From contig CP085830.1 in NCBI GenBank assembly GCA_020809705.1, forward strand, positions 5,394,001-5,458,000: DNA of 64,000 nt, written 5' to 3'. Positions 54,807 to 64,000 of the stretch are shown here, one piece after another. The notes below the pieces were generated by a model, which did not search any database, was not told the DNA's origin, and saw only the letters and a list, made by a program, of their open reading frames with translations. This stretch comes from Calonectria ilicicola (lineage: Eukaryota > Ascomycota > Sordariomycetes > Hypocreales > Nectriaceae). The translations under genes were made by a program, and so were the position numbers. Position 1 is the stretch's first letter. Every line of letters starts with the position of its first letter.

Positions 54807-56551
54807 CTAAACTGCAATTCCAATGCCGCCGCTTGGGACAGACATGCGGTTCATTCTACCGGTAAGATTTCGGGGAGCACAGTAAGTATTGCGTGATGGT
54901 TGAGGGGGAAGAGCAGCGTCCAAGTCTATTAGGTAACCAGGTCCGTTGCGCCAATCTGAAGTATCGCAGAGTGATTGCCTCTTTCTTTGTGAGGGCAGTT
55001 CATCATAGGTAGTCTGCTGTTTTCTTCGGTAGGCATGGGGCACAGTAGAAAGGGTTTGTGGACGTGGGCGTTTAGGTTGTGGATCGGTAATATAAGAGTT
55101 CAAGAGTGTTGCTGCGTGGGGCGACCCCGGAATAGGAGGCATCTTGTCTAGCTCTAAATGGACTGTTAGTATACTGGATCTGTTGAGTTGGTGGAGGATT
55201 AAAACGTACTGGATGCTTTGGACTTGATCGTTCGAGCAGGTGGATCGTCCAGACAGTAAATGCCTTGGCGTTTGTTGGGACTGTCAGAGATTTCCAGGGG
55301 CATAATCTTGATGGGGCCAATCTGCTTCTTGAAAGCGTCCATGTCCACCGCGGTGCATGATCGAGTACGACGGTGGCGACCAGGTTGGGTTGGCTTGTGC
55401 GTGGCAGCGTCGTGTAAGCTTCCTGTGGATGGCTTTCGGGGAAAGTGGAATGATTGAGATGAGAAACTTCGCTGATGCTCGAGTTCGCAGGGTGAGGGCG
55501 TGGATCGATTGGACCCGGAGAGGCTGGGGTTTGAAGTCCATCTTTTGTGCACAATGGCAGGTTTTAGTGGAAGTCTGGGTGGGAGAGGTGGTCTCGCTGC
55601 CACCCTTTCCACTCGCTCTGAAGATGTGGACAAGGTAGCTGCAGACACACTCCTTGACCTCCTTCTCCTTTCTGGATTATATGCCACCACCTGCTCGTCT
55701 GTGTTATTTCCGTCTTGCTGTGGTACCTTGCGTGGTGCGGCTGCACACACACTCTTTGCCCTTCTCCTGTTGGTTGGAACTGGTGGAAACTCTGCGACTA
55801 TTTCCGTTTCTGGCTGTGCAAGTGCTTTGTCTGGGGCGGCTGCGGATACACTCTTTGATCTTCTTCTCGCAGTTTTTGGATCGTACATTGGATCAATGTC
55901 TGGTACCTTTTCTTGTGGAGTTCTGGGTCTGGGACGTGTGGCACCCGATACGCTCTTTGATCTTCCGGTCATTTCCAATTGATAAAAGACAGGAGGCATC
56001 TGGGGTTGATTCGGCCCGGGAAGGTAGGAGAGCCGGCGCGATAGCCTCTTTTGGGGACAAGAGATGCTTCGCTCGAGTGACGGACCCAAGGATTGACGCA
56101 ACACAGCCGGAGGAATCTCTGGGAGCTGAGGAATTGCGGCGCATACTTGAGCGCCAGTGTTGACGTGGCGAAAGTCGGTGGGATTGGAAATGATTGACTT
56201 GCTCAACCTCTTTCTGTTTGATGCTGAGGAGACAGACTTGACCAGCTTTGTGCCTCCAATGGAACCCGTTTCTTCAGTTGTCCGATAATCACATGCCTTT
56301 TCTGGGGCTGTGGTGGGACGAGGATGTGGTTCGGGTTTCTCGCATATGATGTTTTCATAAATGATTTCTTTCCCATTGTCCATTAGCAACCCCTCGTATA
56401 GCAATATGCCTTCAGGTTCTGAACTGCTTCGGCTGTTTGTGGAAATGGAGTCGGAGAGGGACTTGGTCGACTTGCTGTCGGAAGAGATGCAAAAGAGCGA
56501 AAGGAACAATGTCCAGGAGGAATCGTCATTCTGGGTGTCGGTGGCTGACAT
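54807..56551 (-). CDS. Ser/Arg-rich protein with repeated basic phospho-type motifs (560 aa)
   Basis: Two exons (56551-55210, 55147-54807) are joined by a 62-nt intron (GTACGT donor, GCTAG acceptor); the frame closes exactly. The protein is largely disordered, and I do not recognise the family. A short basic motif recurs: RSKSVSGA, RRRSKSVSAA, RRRAKSVCAA, RRRRSRSVSAA and RRTRSCTA, spaced 35-100 residues apart. Such RRxS-like sites are typical kinase substrates and possible 14-3-3 ligands, so a phospho-regulated scaffold or cytoskeletal regulator is possible, but this is inference. It has no signal peptide or membrane segment. Confidence 0.75.
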
Positions 56552-58931
56552 GGTATCGGTAACGCAAGAAAAGGAGCGGGAGAAAGAAGCGCACGCTATA
56601 AAGGAAAGTATTAGAGTGGACCGGCCAATGTAAAATTAAAAGAAAGTGGACATGACCAGCATGTTCCGTAAAGTTGGGTATGAGATGATGGACAAAGGAG
56701 AGCGTGCAAGAAGCGACCAGAGTATGGGGATGAAGCACTTTAAAGATGGAATAGGGAATGATTGAGAGCAGATGGAACGTTGAAACTGCAGTTTCTGGTG
56801 GTCCGGGAACAAACAAGAAGCTATGGCACCCGTGCGAGTGTTCATCTCGAGGGCCTGCGAGGTAAGCGCCATTACGCTGATGCGTGGTTGCCACGAGTTT
56901 ATCCCATGAGTCTAATCAAGCTGCTACTCCACGCGCCCTGTGGAAGAAGTTGGAGCAAACAGGCGGCGTGCGAGAACCCAGCCACTGGTATGCAGTTTCT
57001 AGTCTGCTATTGATGTTCGATCAATAAGACTGAGCGCCTGTTTCGGTTTATTCGTTTCAACGCACTTGAGACGAAAGCTGGGGATTCAGACGAATCAGAA
57101 GAGTTGACACAAGAGGCGGTGCACGGCCTCACCTATTTCATAGACCAGTTGGAAGCAATGTGCCTGATCATAGCGCAGGCACTGCCAACTCTAAACTATT
57201 GGTCACGAGCCTCTCAGGTGGCATGGTTTACTTTCAGGTTGCGGTGTCGGAGCCCAGCAGACAGATTAATTGGTTCAGCCACAAACCAAGCATGTTTGTT
57301 GGTGTTGCTTTGGGTTGGATGCAATTGTTCGATTGAAAGAATTTGTAATAAGCAACGCTAGGCCGGCCATCTGAGGTGAGGATTCTATTTCGATTTTCAA
57401 TAATGTTACTATTCTAGTACATGGCTTGAATGCTTCTATCCCAGTGTCGATCCTTGTGCTAAGAGTGAAGACCAACTCAAAATAGGACGAAAGCCCCTTC
57501 AGACATTCTCCAACACGTTGGGTTCGACGAGTGAGCGGGATTAATCACCGGACGGACCACAGCTGACAAGCTGCGACAGTGAGATGAGACGCTGTGCATT
57601 GGATTGACTATGGATGGCATAATTAGCATCCTTGCTAGAAGTGGCAGAGCCAGATGAACGGACCGTTTTTGACAGCTTACCCACAGGCCTTTGGTTGGTC
57701 TGTCAGGAATGACGTTCAAGTTCATCTAGACTGCTTGGTCCACATGAGCTGTGGTTTGACATTGAATTGCAACAAAAACTCTCCCATCGACGGGGCTATG
57801 ATATTGTTCCCTGTCTGGCTAGAGTGAATGCCATCACTAGGCAACGGACCAACGGGTTAGGTTGCAGGTATTGGGAGTGCGCTAGCTCTTATTGGCCGAC
57901 TTAATACGACGTGATTGCAGGGGCCATGTCTGCGACGGGCGGACACGGACGCATCGTCATTGGTTTCAAATCTGGCCTGGACCGGTCATCTAATAAATTT
58001 CAGAATTGAAAGCAGATGCAGATTTTACGAGCTCAAATAACGGGGTAAAAGCTCACGAGGACGGTGGCAGGCAGTGTAAAATATTCTTTTGCGTCATAAC
58101 CATCTGATTCTGAAAGCAGGAGGGCTGGGTACCATTATCCCTCATTACTAAAGAATTGTTGTAGTAGCATGGGTCAATGCTCGTTGGTCTTTGCCATTGA
58201 ACTAAGCCTTAAGGCACAATTTGATCGGGTGGCCAACCGTCGCTGTTAAACTTGACCTCATTCTGTGCTTCAAGGCGGATTCCTGCCGACACTGCTGTCC
58301 TCTACGGGCTGCTTCCAACAGAGGGTAACAAGGACATGTTATTTCATAATTCTAGGGCCAAATGATGACCGACTTCAAACCAAGAAAAGGCTGGAAAGGA
58401 AATCTAGCGTGAAAATTTGCTCGGCCCTCGGCGTCATGGGTGTTGCATATAATCTTGTGACTCATCAAATAGATGCTGCCAGATTAAATGTCGCGAGTTG
58501 ATTGTTCTGGCGACGAACCGCCATGAGCAGCAGTCACACGCACAGAGCTCAGGCGCCTCAAAGGTCTTAGCGCCATGTATAATTATCCCAAACAAGCCGC
58601 GACCACTCTTAGCCGCAGTCAAGCGTTGGAGAGCGTTGAAATTGCTAAAATTAGTTTTCGAGTGAAGATCCTGAGCTTGAAATTGCGACTAACCAAGTAC
58701 ACGAGCCACCATGATGCAATTTTGGTCTCTTTTGTCCAACTCACCTAAAACTCCAGGCCCTGAATGAGATTTATGTCATGATAAATTGAAAGAGCCGAAT
58801 GAACACCCGATTCTAGTATGAATTGAACATGTGCTTAATTACAAATGAATAACAGATAAACCTTGTGTTGGATGTTGAGTGATTTTGAACGCCATGCACC
58901 AGTCTATTCGATTCGAAAACATTGCCTCCAT
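56552..58931. other. Long intergenic stretch without supported gene
   Basis: About 2.4 kb upstream of the Ser/Arg-rich gene and downstream of the esterase gene. Frames of 60-120 codons occur on both strands, but none has a recognisable motif, clean splice model or good start. I see no repeat, RNA gene or transposon relic. It may hold long control regions or an unrecognised noncoding RNA. Confidence 0.4.
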
Positions 58932-61206
58932 TCAAGTGCTGCAAACACCGCCATAACATCGGTATTCATCCGTTTGCACTAGCTGGGCCACCTGGCTTGC
59001 AACTAATCTCTCAACCTTGGTCGCGGGGTGAAGGGAGTCCCACCATAGCTGTAACCGGGTTAGTAGTGATGGTGTGACACGGGGGAGGAAATATTACACA
59101 AGATACGCCGTCTTTGTTGGTGCAGGTGGCGTTGGGGACACCCATGGATGCTGGATTTTGAACACCAGCCAAGAATGCGCTTGATGTGTCGAGAATTCGT
59201 GCAACTGCATCGCTGTGGTTTTGCTTGAATGTCTGCAGCCTGTCGCTTAAAAGGTTATTCCACAACTTGATGGCAGAATCAAGATTGTTACTGTCCTGGC
59301 TGCTGAGTGTTGCCATTATCGGTAACACGCCCATTGCTATTGCGGTTAGGAGATTTCATAGTGCGACGCCAAGTTGAAACTCACGGGGCGCTGTGAGAAT
59401 CACAAATTTCCTTAGACCAAAGTTGTACAAATTTTGAACTTGCGTAAAGTAAGCGTCCATTTCTGCTCTGAGCAGGCTGCTTGATGTGCTGCTGTTTTTA
59501 AAAGTGCGATTGATGTCGTTGACGCCGAACCATATCCCGACAACTGAGTTGGTGCTTGTCCAGCCAATGGGGCTTCTGCTTCCGCCCTGGCCGTAATAGC
59601 GATTGAATATCTGAACTTGCTGCACAAAGTCGTATTTGTCAGAAGCAACCAATTGGGTCTGGACGGTGGCGCCACTCCAGGCGAAATTATACAGGAGCGA
59701 CAAGTAATTGCTTGATGAAGCGAGCGAAGTGTTAAAGTCTGTGGCCATGTATCCGACCCAGTTACGGCCGCCGGCAGAAGTGATTCCTGGTAAAGCAGGA
59801 TTCCCCAGTGGATTTTGTGCGTTGGGCTGGTTCAGTGATGGGTCAAAACCAGTCTTGGAGTACGAGTCGCCGCTGTGTTTGTTAGCGAATAAATTACAGA
59901 GGGAGAATTGGCGCCGTTTACAATGTGATTAAAAAGTTTTTCGATGGTCCCTGAGATGTCGCTGAGCTGGATCCAGTGACAGATGTAAATGTAGTTTGTG
60001 TACTTTGCGTGATTATAGTTGTAGTCGCCGTCGTGGTCATTGAATTGGCTGTGCTGTCTGTGCTTAGTATGGTGGGGATGAATGATGGGCTGGATGTTGG
60101 CGTCGTTGACAAGATGAATGTGGTGAATGTGGTGGGAATCGATTGAAATGTAGTGGCTATCACGTCCATTGTGCTAGTTGGACTTGAAGGAGTGAAAGGA
60201 GAGACGGTAGTGAGAGTGGTGGGTGTAATAGGTGTAGAGAGGCCAGTCAGAGACGAGTCAGACGCAGACGAATCAGACCAGGTACATGTGACCGGCGTAG
60301 TTGATTCGTCAATTGTGCTGGACGTAGGCAATGCAATGGATATGGACACAGTAGACATGGTAAATGCGATGGGTGTAGTCGAGGTGCTGGATTCGGGAGA
60401 TTGCGATAGATTGGATGCGACGGATGTTGCAGATATAGTAGATGTGATCGACGGCGTAGATAAAGTGGATGTAGCGGATATAGTGGGTGTGGGATTGGGA
60501 GGTGTCGTAAAAGCCGTATACGTACCAACTGTGGTTGAAGTGGTTGAAGTGGATTTATTGAATGTGGCCGACGTTGATGTAGTCGACGTGGATGCCGTTT
60601 TTGATGCGGTCGATGTTATTGGTGGTCTCGAGGTGGCTGATGTGGTTGATGTAAATAATGGCCTTGTACCAGACGAGAGGGTTGATATCGTGCTTTTCGA
60701 AGTGGGAAAAAGAGTAGTCTTTAAAGTCGTCGTGGAAGTTTTGGCAATTGTTTTAGTTGTCATCTTTGCTGTTGTGAGTGAGGTTTTGAGGTAATCTTTG
60801 AGGTAGTTTTTGACGTAGTCTTTGCGGCGGTCTTTGAAGTCGTCTTTGTGGTCGTCTTCGCAGTAGTCTTGGCTCTTGACTTCAGTGTAGATTCGGCTGT
60901 TTTCCTCATGGTTGTTTTTGCTATTGTCTTGGAAGTGGTTTTGACAGTGGGTTTAGCTGTTGTCTTTGCTGTTGTTTTCGTGACACCTTCTGCCACTACT
61001 TTCTTATTCAGCCCGGTAGCCGCTTCAAAAAGCTTTCCCGCGCCCCCTTCGGTAGCAGTTTGTAGCGTGTCTCTCGTAGCTAATTCTGGTTCATCGGATG
61101 CCCCGGTCTTTGAAACGAGTTCCGTTTTAATATTCTTCATGGGGGCAGCTGTGCTATTCAAAATGAGCGCGGCAATAGCCACTGTCCTCATACAAGTAAA
61201 TTTCAT
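58932..61206 (-). CDS. Secreted CE16/GDSL-type esterase with long Lys/Thr/Ser linker
   Basis: Four exons: 61206-59922, 59872-59385, 59336-59098 and 59048-58932. A signal peptide (MRTVAIAALILNSTAA) is followed by about 400 residues of low-complexity linker, first Lys/Thr repeats (KTTAKTTSK type), then Ser/Thr/Pro-rich mucin-like sequence. The catalytic domain begins after the first splice as ITFGDSYSKTGF, with the SGNH blocks VGIWFGVNDI (Asn block) and, only after removing the last intron, SCLWWDSLHP with the catalytic Asp and His. This matches family CE16 acetylesterases acting on acetylated sugars outside the cell. The linker needs one extra A in the run at 60784-60787 (forward TTTT); with it the 709-codon frame closes exactly. 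The linker suggests attachment to, or projection from, the cell wall. Confidence 0.85.
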
Positions 61207-63410
61207 GATTAATTTGAAAAGAAGACGATGTAAATAAAAGAATTAAGAGGGTGAGAATCATACACTCCTTTTCTAGCTCCTCATTTTGAACGAATGTCTG
61301 AAGATAAAAATGTTTACACAACAAAAGAGATGGAAAACAAGAAAAAACGCCGGAATTGGCAAATCCTACCTGCAAACTCATTTTGAAGGACACAGTTGGA
61401 ATCCATACATAGGTCAGACTCTAGACGGCTGCCCAAACTATTGGAATTAGCACTTGGCGCTTGTTGACTCGACAGATGTTTAGAGATTTAGCCAGTCTTT
61501 GGTTCTATCATTCTCGAATCGACTGGGCCAATGCTTCCTCCGGCCCAAAGGATCACTTGCATTGTTGGATTTAGCGTAGCCTTGCTAACGTTGGTTAGTT
61601 GCAGCCGCTTCGGTAATTTATGGTAGAAACTGCCCGGGTTGAATGGTTTGATTGTACTGGTGGTTATTTCGGAGAGAACAATACTGTGCTGAACGCGGAG
61701 GAGGGAGGATAGCGTTTGGGTGAACAGACTGTCTTGTTACTTGCGAGCGTATAAACTTTTCTTCCCTTTCCACACGACTCCAATTCTACCACATCCGCCT
61801 ATACAATAATTCTTCTTGCACAAATGTCACAAAAATACTCAGTGATTCGAGTTCCTCAGCCCCTTAGCAGTCGACTTCTTAGTGCTGAACTTTTGGGCGC
61901 TGTCCAGGTCTAGAACAAATGTGGCGGTTCTGTCACGCCAATTCGGAGCGGAAGCATTTCCATTTTAGGTCTAAAATGCGGAGGCGAGGCAGCCATCGAA
62001 GATTAGAACATAATTGTCAGTCGCACAATTGTTATTGAATTGGCTGGCACTTGGGGTACCATTGTACAGACTTGTTTAAATCTTTTAGTTAGACCACCTG
62101 AAGGGGCATTGCAAACGCGCCATATGAATCCGTTCCAAATGGCAAAATCTCATGTTAGTTTGCCAACAATCGTGGTGTTTTCTCCTATAAACTTGGCCTT
62201 GGATGTGGATTCGCGTTTGTATTGAACATTGAGTGGTCTTGGTGAATGTACAATGAAATGGTGGGCCAATCAAGCGGCCAGTTTGAAAAGGAGCTGACGG
62301 TGCGATACTAATAGTCACAACGAGCCCAGTCTTTAGCTCTACTTGATGCAAATACGTGCCGAATTCAATAAATGGCTCACTTCTCGTATAGTGACTTGAG
62401 TTGACAGATTATTAGGCCGTTCCTATGAACCGGAACCACTGCTACATATTCAATCGAAGCTATCGCCCAGATAGCAGAGCACTTGCATCAGAGTGGAATT
62501 CGGATGTATCTGAGCAGTTAAACACTCAAAGCTGGTTGTTTTCTATACAATATCATTAAAATGACCGTAGGACAGCTCTTTTCCAGCTCAAGGGAAACTT
62601 CCTTTTCAAGTAGATTGTTTTATCGGTCTTAGAGAACGGGATACAGGACTTGCCTTTCACAATGCAACACCCAATAAGCAACACAATACCCACGCTAGTC
62701 GCCTCGTGGATGACTGCTGCAGCAATTGACCCTTTTTGAGAACCGGAATGTGGGAGGGTTGACAAGCGACCCTGATTAGGAAAACGAAAAGGAGATTATT
62801 CTTCATTTTAGGTTGTACACTAGGTAGCTTTGCTGTCTAGACTGCCACCGCTGAACTGTGCGCCACGCGGTCGCGTTAGCTCTGGCACACAGGCTAACCG
62901 TTATCTGGCGGAGAGAAATTGCATTTGCTAGTTTTGGTCAAATTAAACAGCATCTAGGCCATCAACTCTGGCTCAACCGGCCATTTTGAATAGACTTGTC
63001 TGTCTGTATGAAATGGTAGCTTCTATCTACAACTTTGTTATCAACGGCCTTCGGTGAGACAAGTCAGCACTCATTACGAATGACGAGACTTTTATCTCAT
63101 ACATACACCTTGCCATCATATGCTAATATATGGATTCGAAATGTCTTTGCAGCAGGTGTTTCGTTTATTTCCTTCTCAACAACACCAATTTTGGCCGACT
63201 TTTAATCTGAATTTTCCAGAAGCCACCGAATTCTTGCGATACTTTCCCTTTTACCTTTGCCAAAGTCTATCGGCGGGCATATCAATTTAATTCATAGTGG
63301 CAATTCTCAAGATTGTGTTTAACAATTGTATTAGTTTAATGGCTAAACATGTCTGTTTAACATTGCTGCAAAAATTAACCCCAAGTCCATGCGCGTCGGA
63401 GCAATCACTC
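61207..63410. other. Long intergenic stretch, possible promoter relic
   Basis: TATAAA at 61750-61755 is followed by a C/T-rich leader and, 74 bp downstream, an ATG at 61824 opening a 29-codon frame (MSQKYSVIRVPQPLSSRLLS...) that ends at 61913. This looks like a promoter and first exon, but I could not extend it by splicing. No other feature is supported in this 2.2-kb stretch. Confidence 0.35.
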
Positions 63411-64000
63411 CTACACCACAGGCTTTTCTGCGACAATCCGATAAGTCGTCGTAATCAAGCGCATATTATCCATCTCCACAAACGCTTGTCCATCCAGACA
63501 TAACCGATCAAACAACGTTGTAAAATGTCGCGGAAGAGCCCTCATCCTGACCAGGCCGTGAATGGTGCGTCTCAAAAACCGAAAGTAAATGTCAACCTTG
63601 TCAATCAGTGGAGCCTGCAAACCATCGATGCTGGGATTGTCGGATTTTGAAATGGAAAAGCCAGCGTCAGTCAAGGCCTTTTCAAAACTTGTGGGCGTCG
63701 GCGTGCCCACAGCACCAATTAGAGGCTTGACGCGGCGCATGAGAGCAGCGTGTTTTGCATCGTCAGGGTTGTAAGCAGGTAAACTGACCCAATCCATGAG
63801 AAGAAACTTGGATCCCGGTTTCAATATCCGATAGACCTCTTTGAAAAGAAGAGATGGGTCTTTGCATAGACTTAGAGCCTGAATCTCATAAAAGGCATCA
63901 AAAGATTGATCCTCAAACGGCAGTGGCAATTCATTCTGGTCGTGCACAACAAACTCGTTGTTGAACCCAAGGGCACGGTTAAACTCTTGTGCTTGCACAA
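63411..64000 (-). CDS. Sterol-24-C-methyltransferase-like protein, N-terminus missing
   Basis: The window ends inside this gene: the frame is open to the edge, and its conserved SAM-binding motif I lies outside. Visible parts match Erg6/gamma-tocopherol-type methyltransferases: FVVHDQNELPLPFEDQSFDAF (motif II/post-I region), LFKEVYRILKPGSKFLLMDW (motif III region), and a C-terminal part with DAGFSISKSDN and YRIVAEKPVV at the end. The C-terminal region is about as long as a sterol methyltransferase C-domain. It may act in ergosterol synthesis or on a secondary metabolite; without the N-terminus I cannot separate these. Confidence 0.8.
   Translation of the reverse strand, partial: VQAQEFNRALGFNNEFVVHDQNELPLPFEDQSFDAFYEIQALSLCKDPSLLFKEVYRILKPGSKFLLMDWVSLPAYNPDDAKHAALMRRVKPLIGAVGTPTPTSFEKALTDAGFSISKSDNPSIDGLQAPLIDKVDIYFRFLRRTIHGLVRMRALPRHFTTLFDRLCLDGQAFVEMDNMRLITTTYRIVAEKPVV

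Noticed and set aside
60153..60794. 213-codon plus-strand frame opposite the esterase linker
   Set aside because: Its Val/Asp-rich sequence is the mirror of Ser/Thr-rich codons on the minus strand, where signal peptide, splicing and catalytic domain support the real gene.
1..64000. tRNA, rRNA or CRISPR array
   Set aside because: Reading both strands I found no cloverleaf-like gene, rRNA block or spaced-repeat array; weak RNA genes could be missed without a computed scan.

Overview
The window looks like a gene-rich chromosome arm of a filamentous ascomycete, most likely a hypocrealean Sordariomycete. The reasons are short introns (about 44-75 nt) with CTAAC/CTAAT-type branch points, a swollenin-like CBM1-expansin, two NLR-like STAND NTPases (NACHT-ankyrin and NACHT-WD40), and an AT-rich block whose decayed transposons carry C-to-T and G-to-A changes typical of repeat-induced point mutation (RIP). 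I cannot name the species from the sequence alone.

Layout. 0-5.6 kb: a secreted phytase/esterase-like protein (5' end outside the window), an MCT-type transporter broken by one in-frame stop, and a Lys/Cys-rich protein of unknown function. 5.9-12.1 kb: a 2065-residue NACHT-ankyrin protein, head-to-head with the Lys/Cys-rich gene. 13.7-15.4 kb: a secreted swollenin-like protein rebuilt from six exons. 15.9-20.4 kb: a NACHT-WD40 protein on the minus strand. 22.2-24.4 kb: a degenerate helicase-like gene with an internal stop. 24.7-35.5 kb: an AT-rich island of nested transposons, in which I can resolve an outer AT-rich element bounded by a 10-bp direct repeat, a small G-rich inverted-repeat element, a 2.7-kb MULE with 8-bp target duplication, and a 6.9-kb Ty3/gypsy element with 400-bp LTRs and a 5-bp target duplication inserted in the MULE terminal repeat.

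35.5-64 kb: a class I methyltransferase, a small unknown protein, a Pro-rich protein with five CxxC modules, a 2OG-Fe(II) oxygenase, a decayed unknown gene, a D-2-hydroxyacid dehydrogenase, a large 2OG-oxygenase-like protein, a NylB/beta-lactamase-fold serine hydrolase, a Ser/Arg-rich protein with repeated basic motifs, a secreted CE16/GDSL esterase with a very long Lys/Thr/Ser linker, and the 3' part of a sterol-methyltransferase-like gene. GC-rich palindromic repeats of one family are scattered from 43 to 55 kb.

A cross-cutting observation is that six otherwise coherent genes each need exactly one extra base in or beside a homopolymer run to restore the frame. All six are losses, which points to homopolymer errors in the assembly more than to six pseudogenes. 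In-frame stops in three other loci cannot be explained that way; several fit C-to-T changes near the RIP-affected block. No tRNA, rRNA or CRISPR array was recognised. Gene models were spliced by hand from GT/GC-AG signals, reading-frame continuity and family resemblance.
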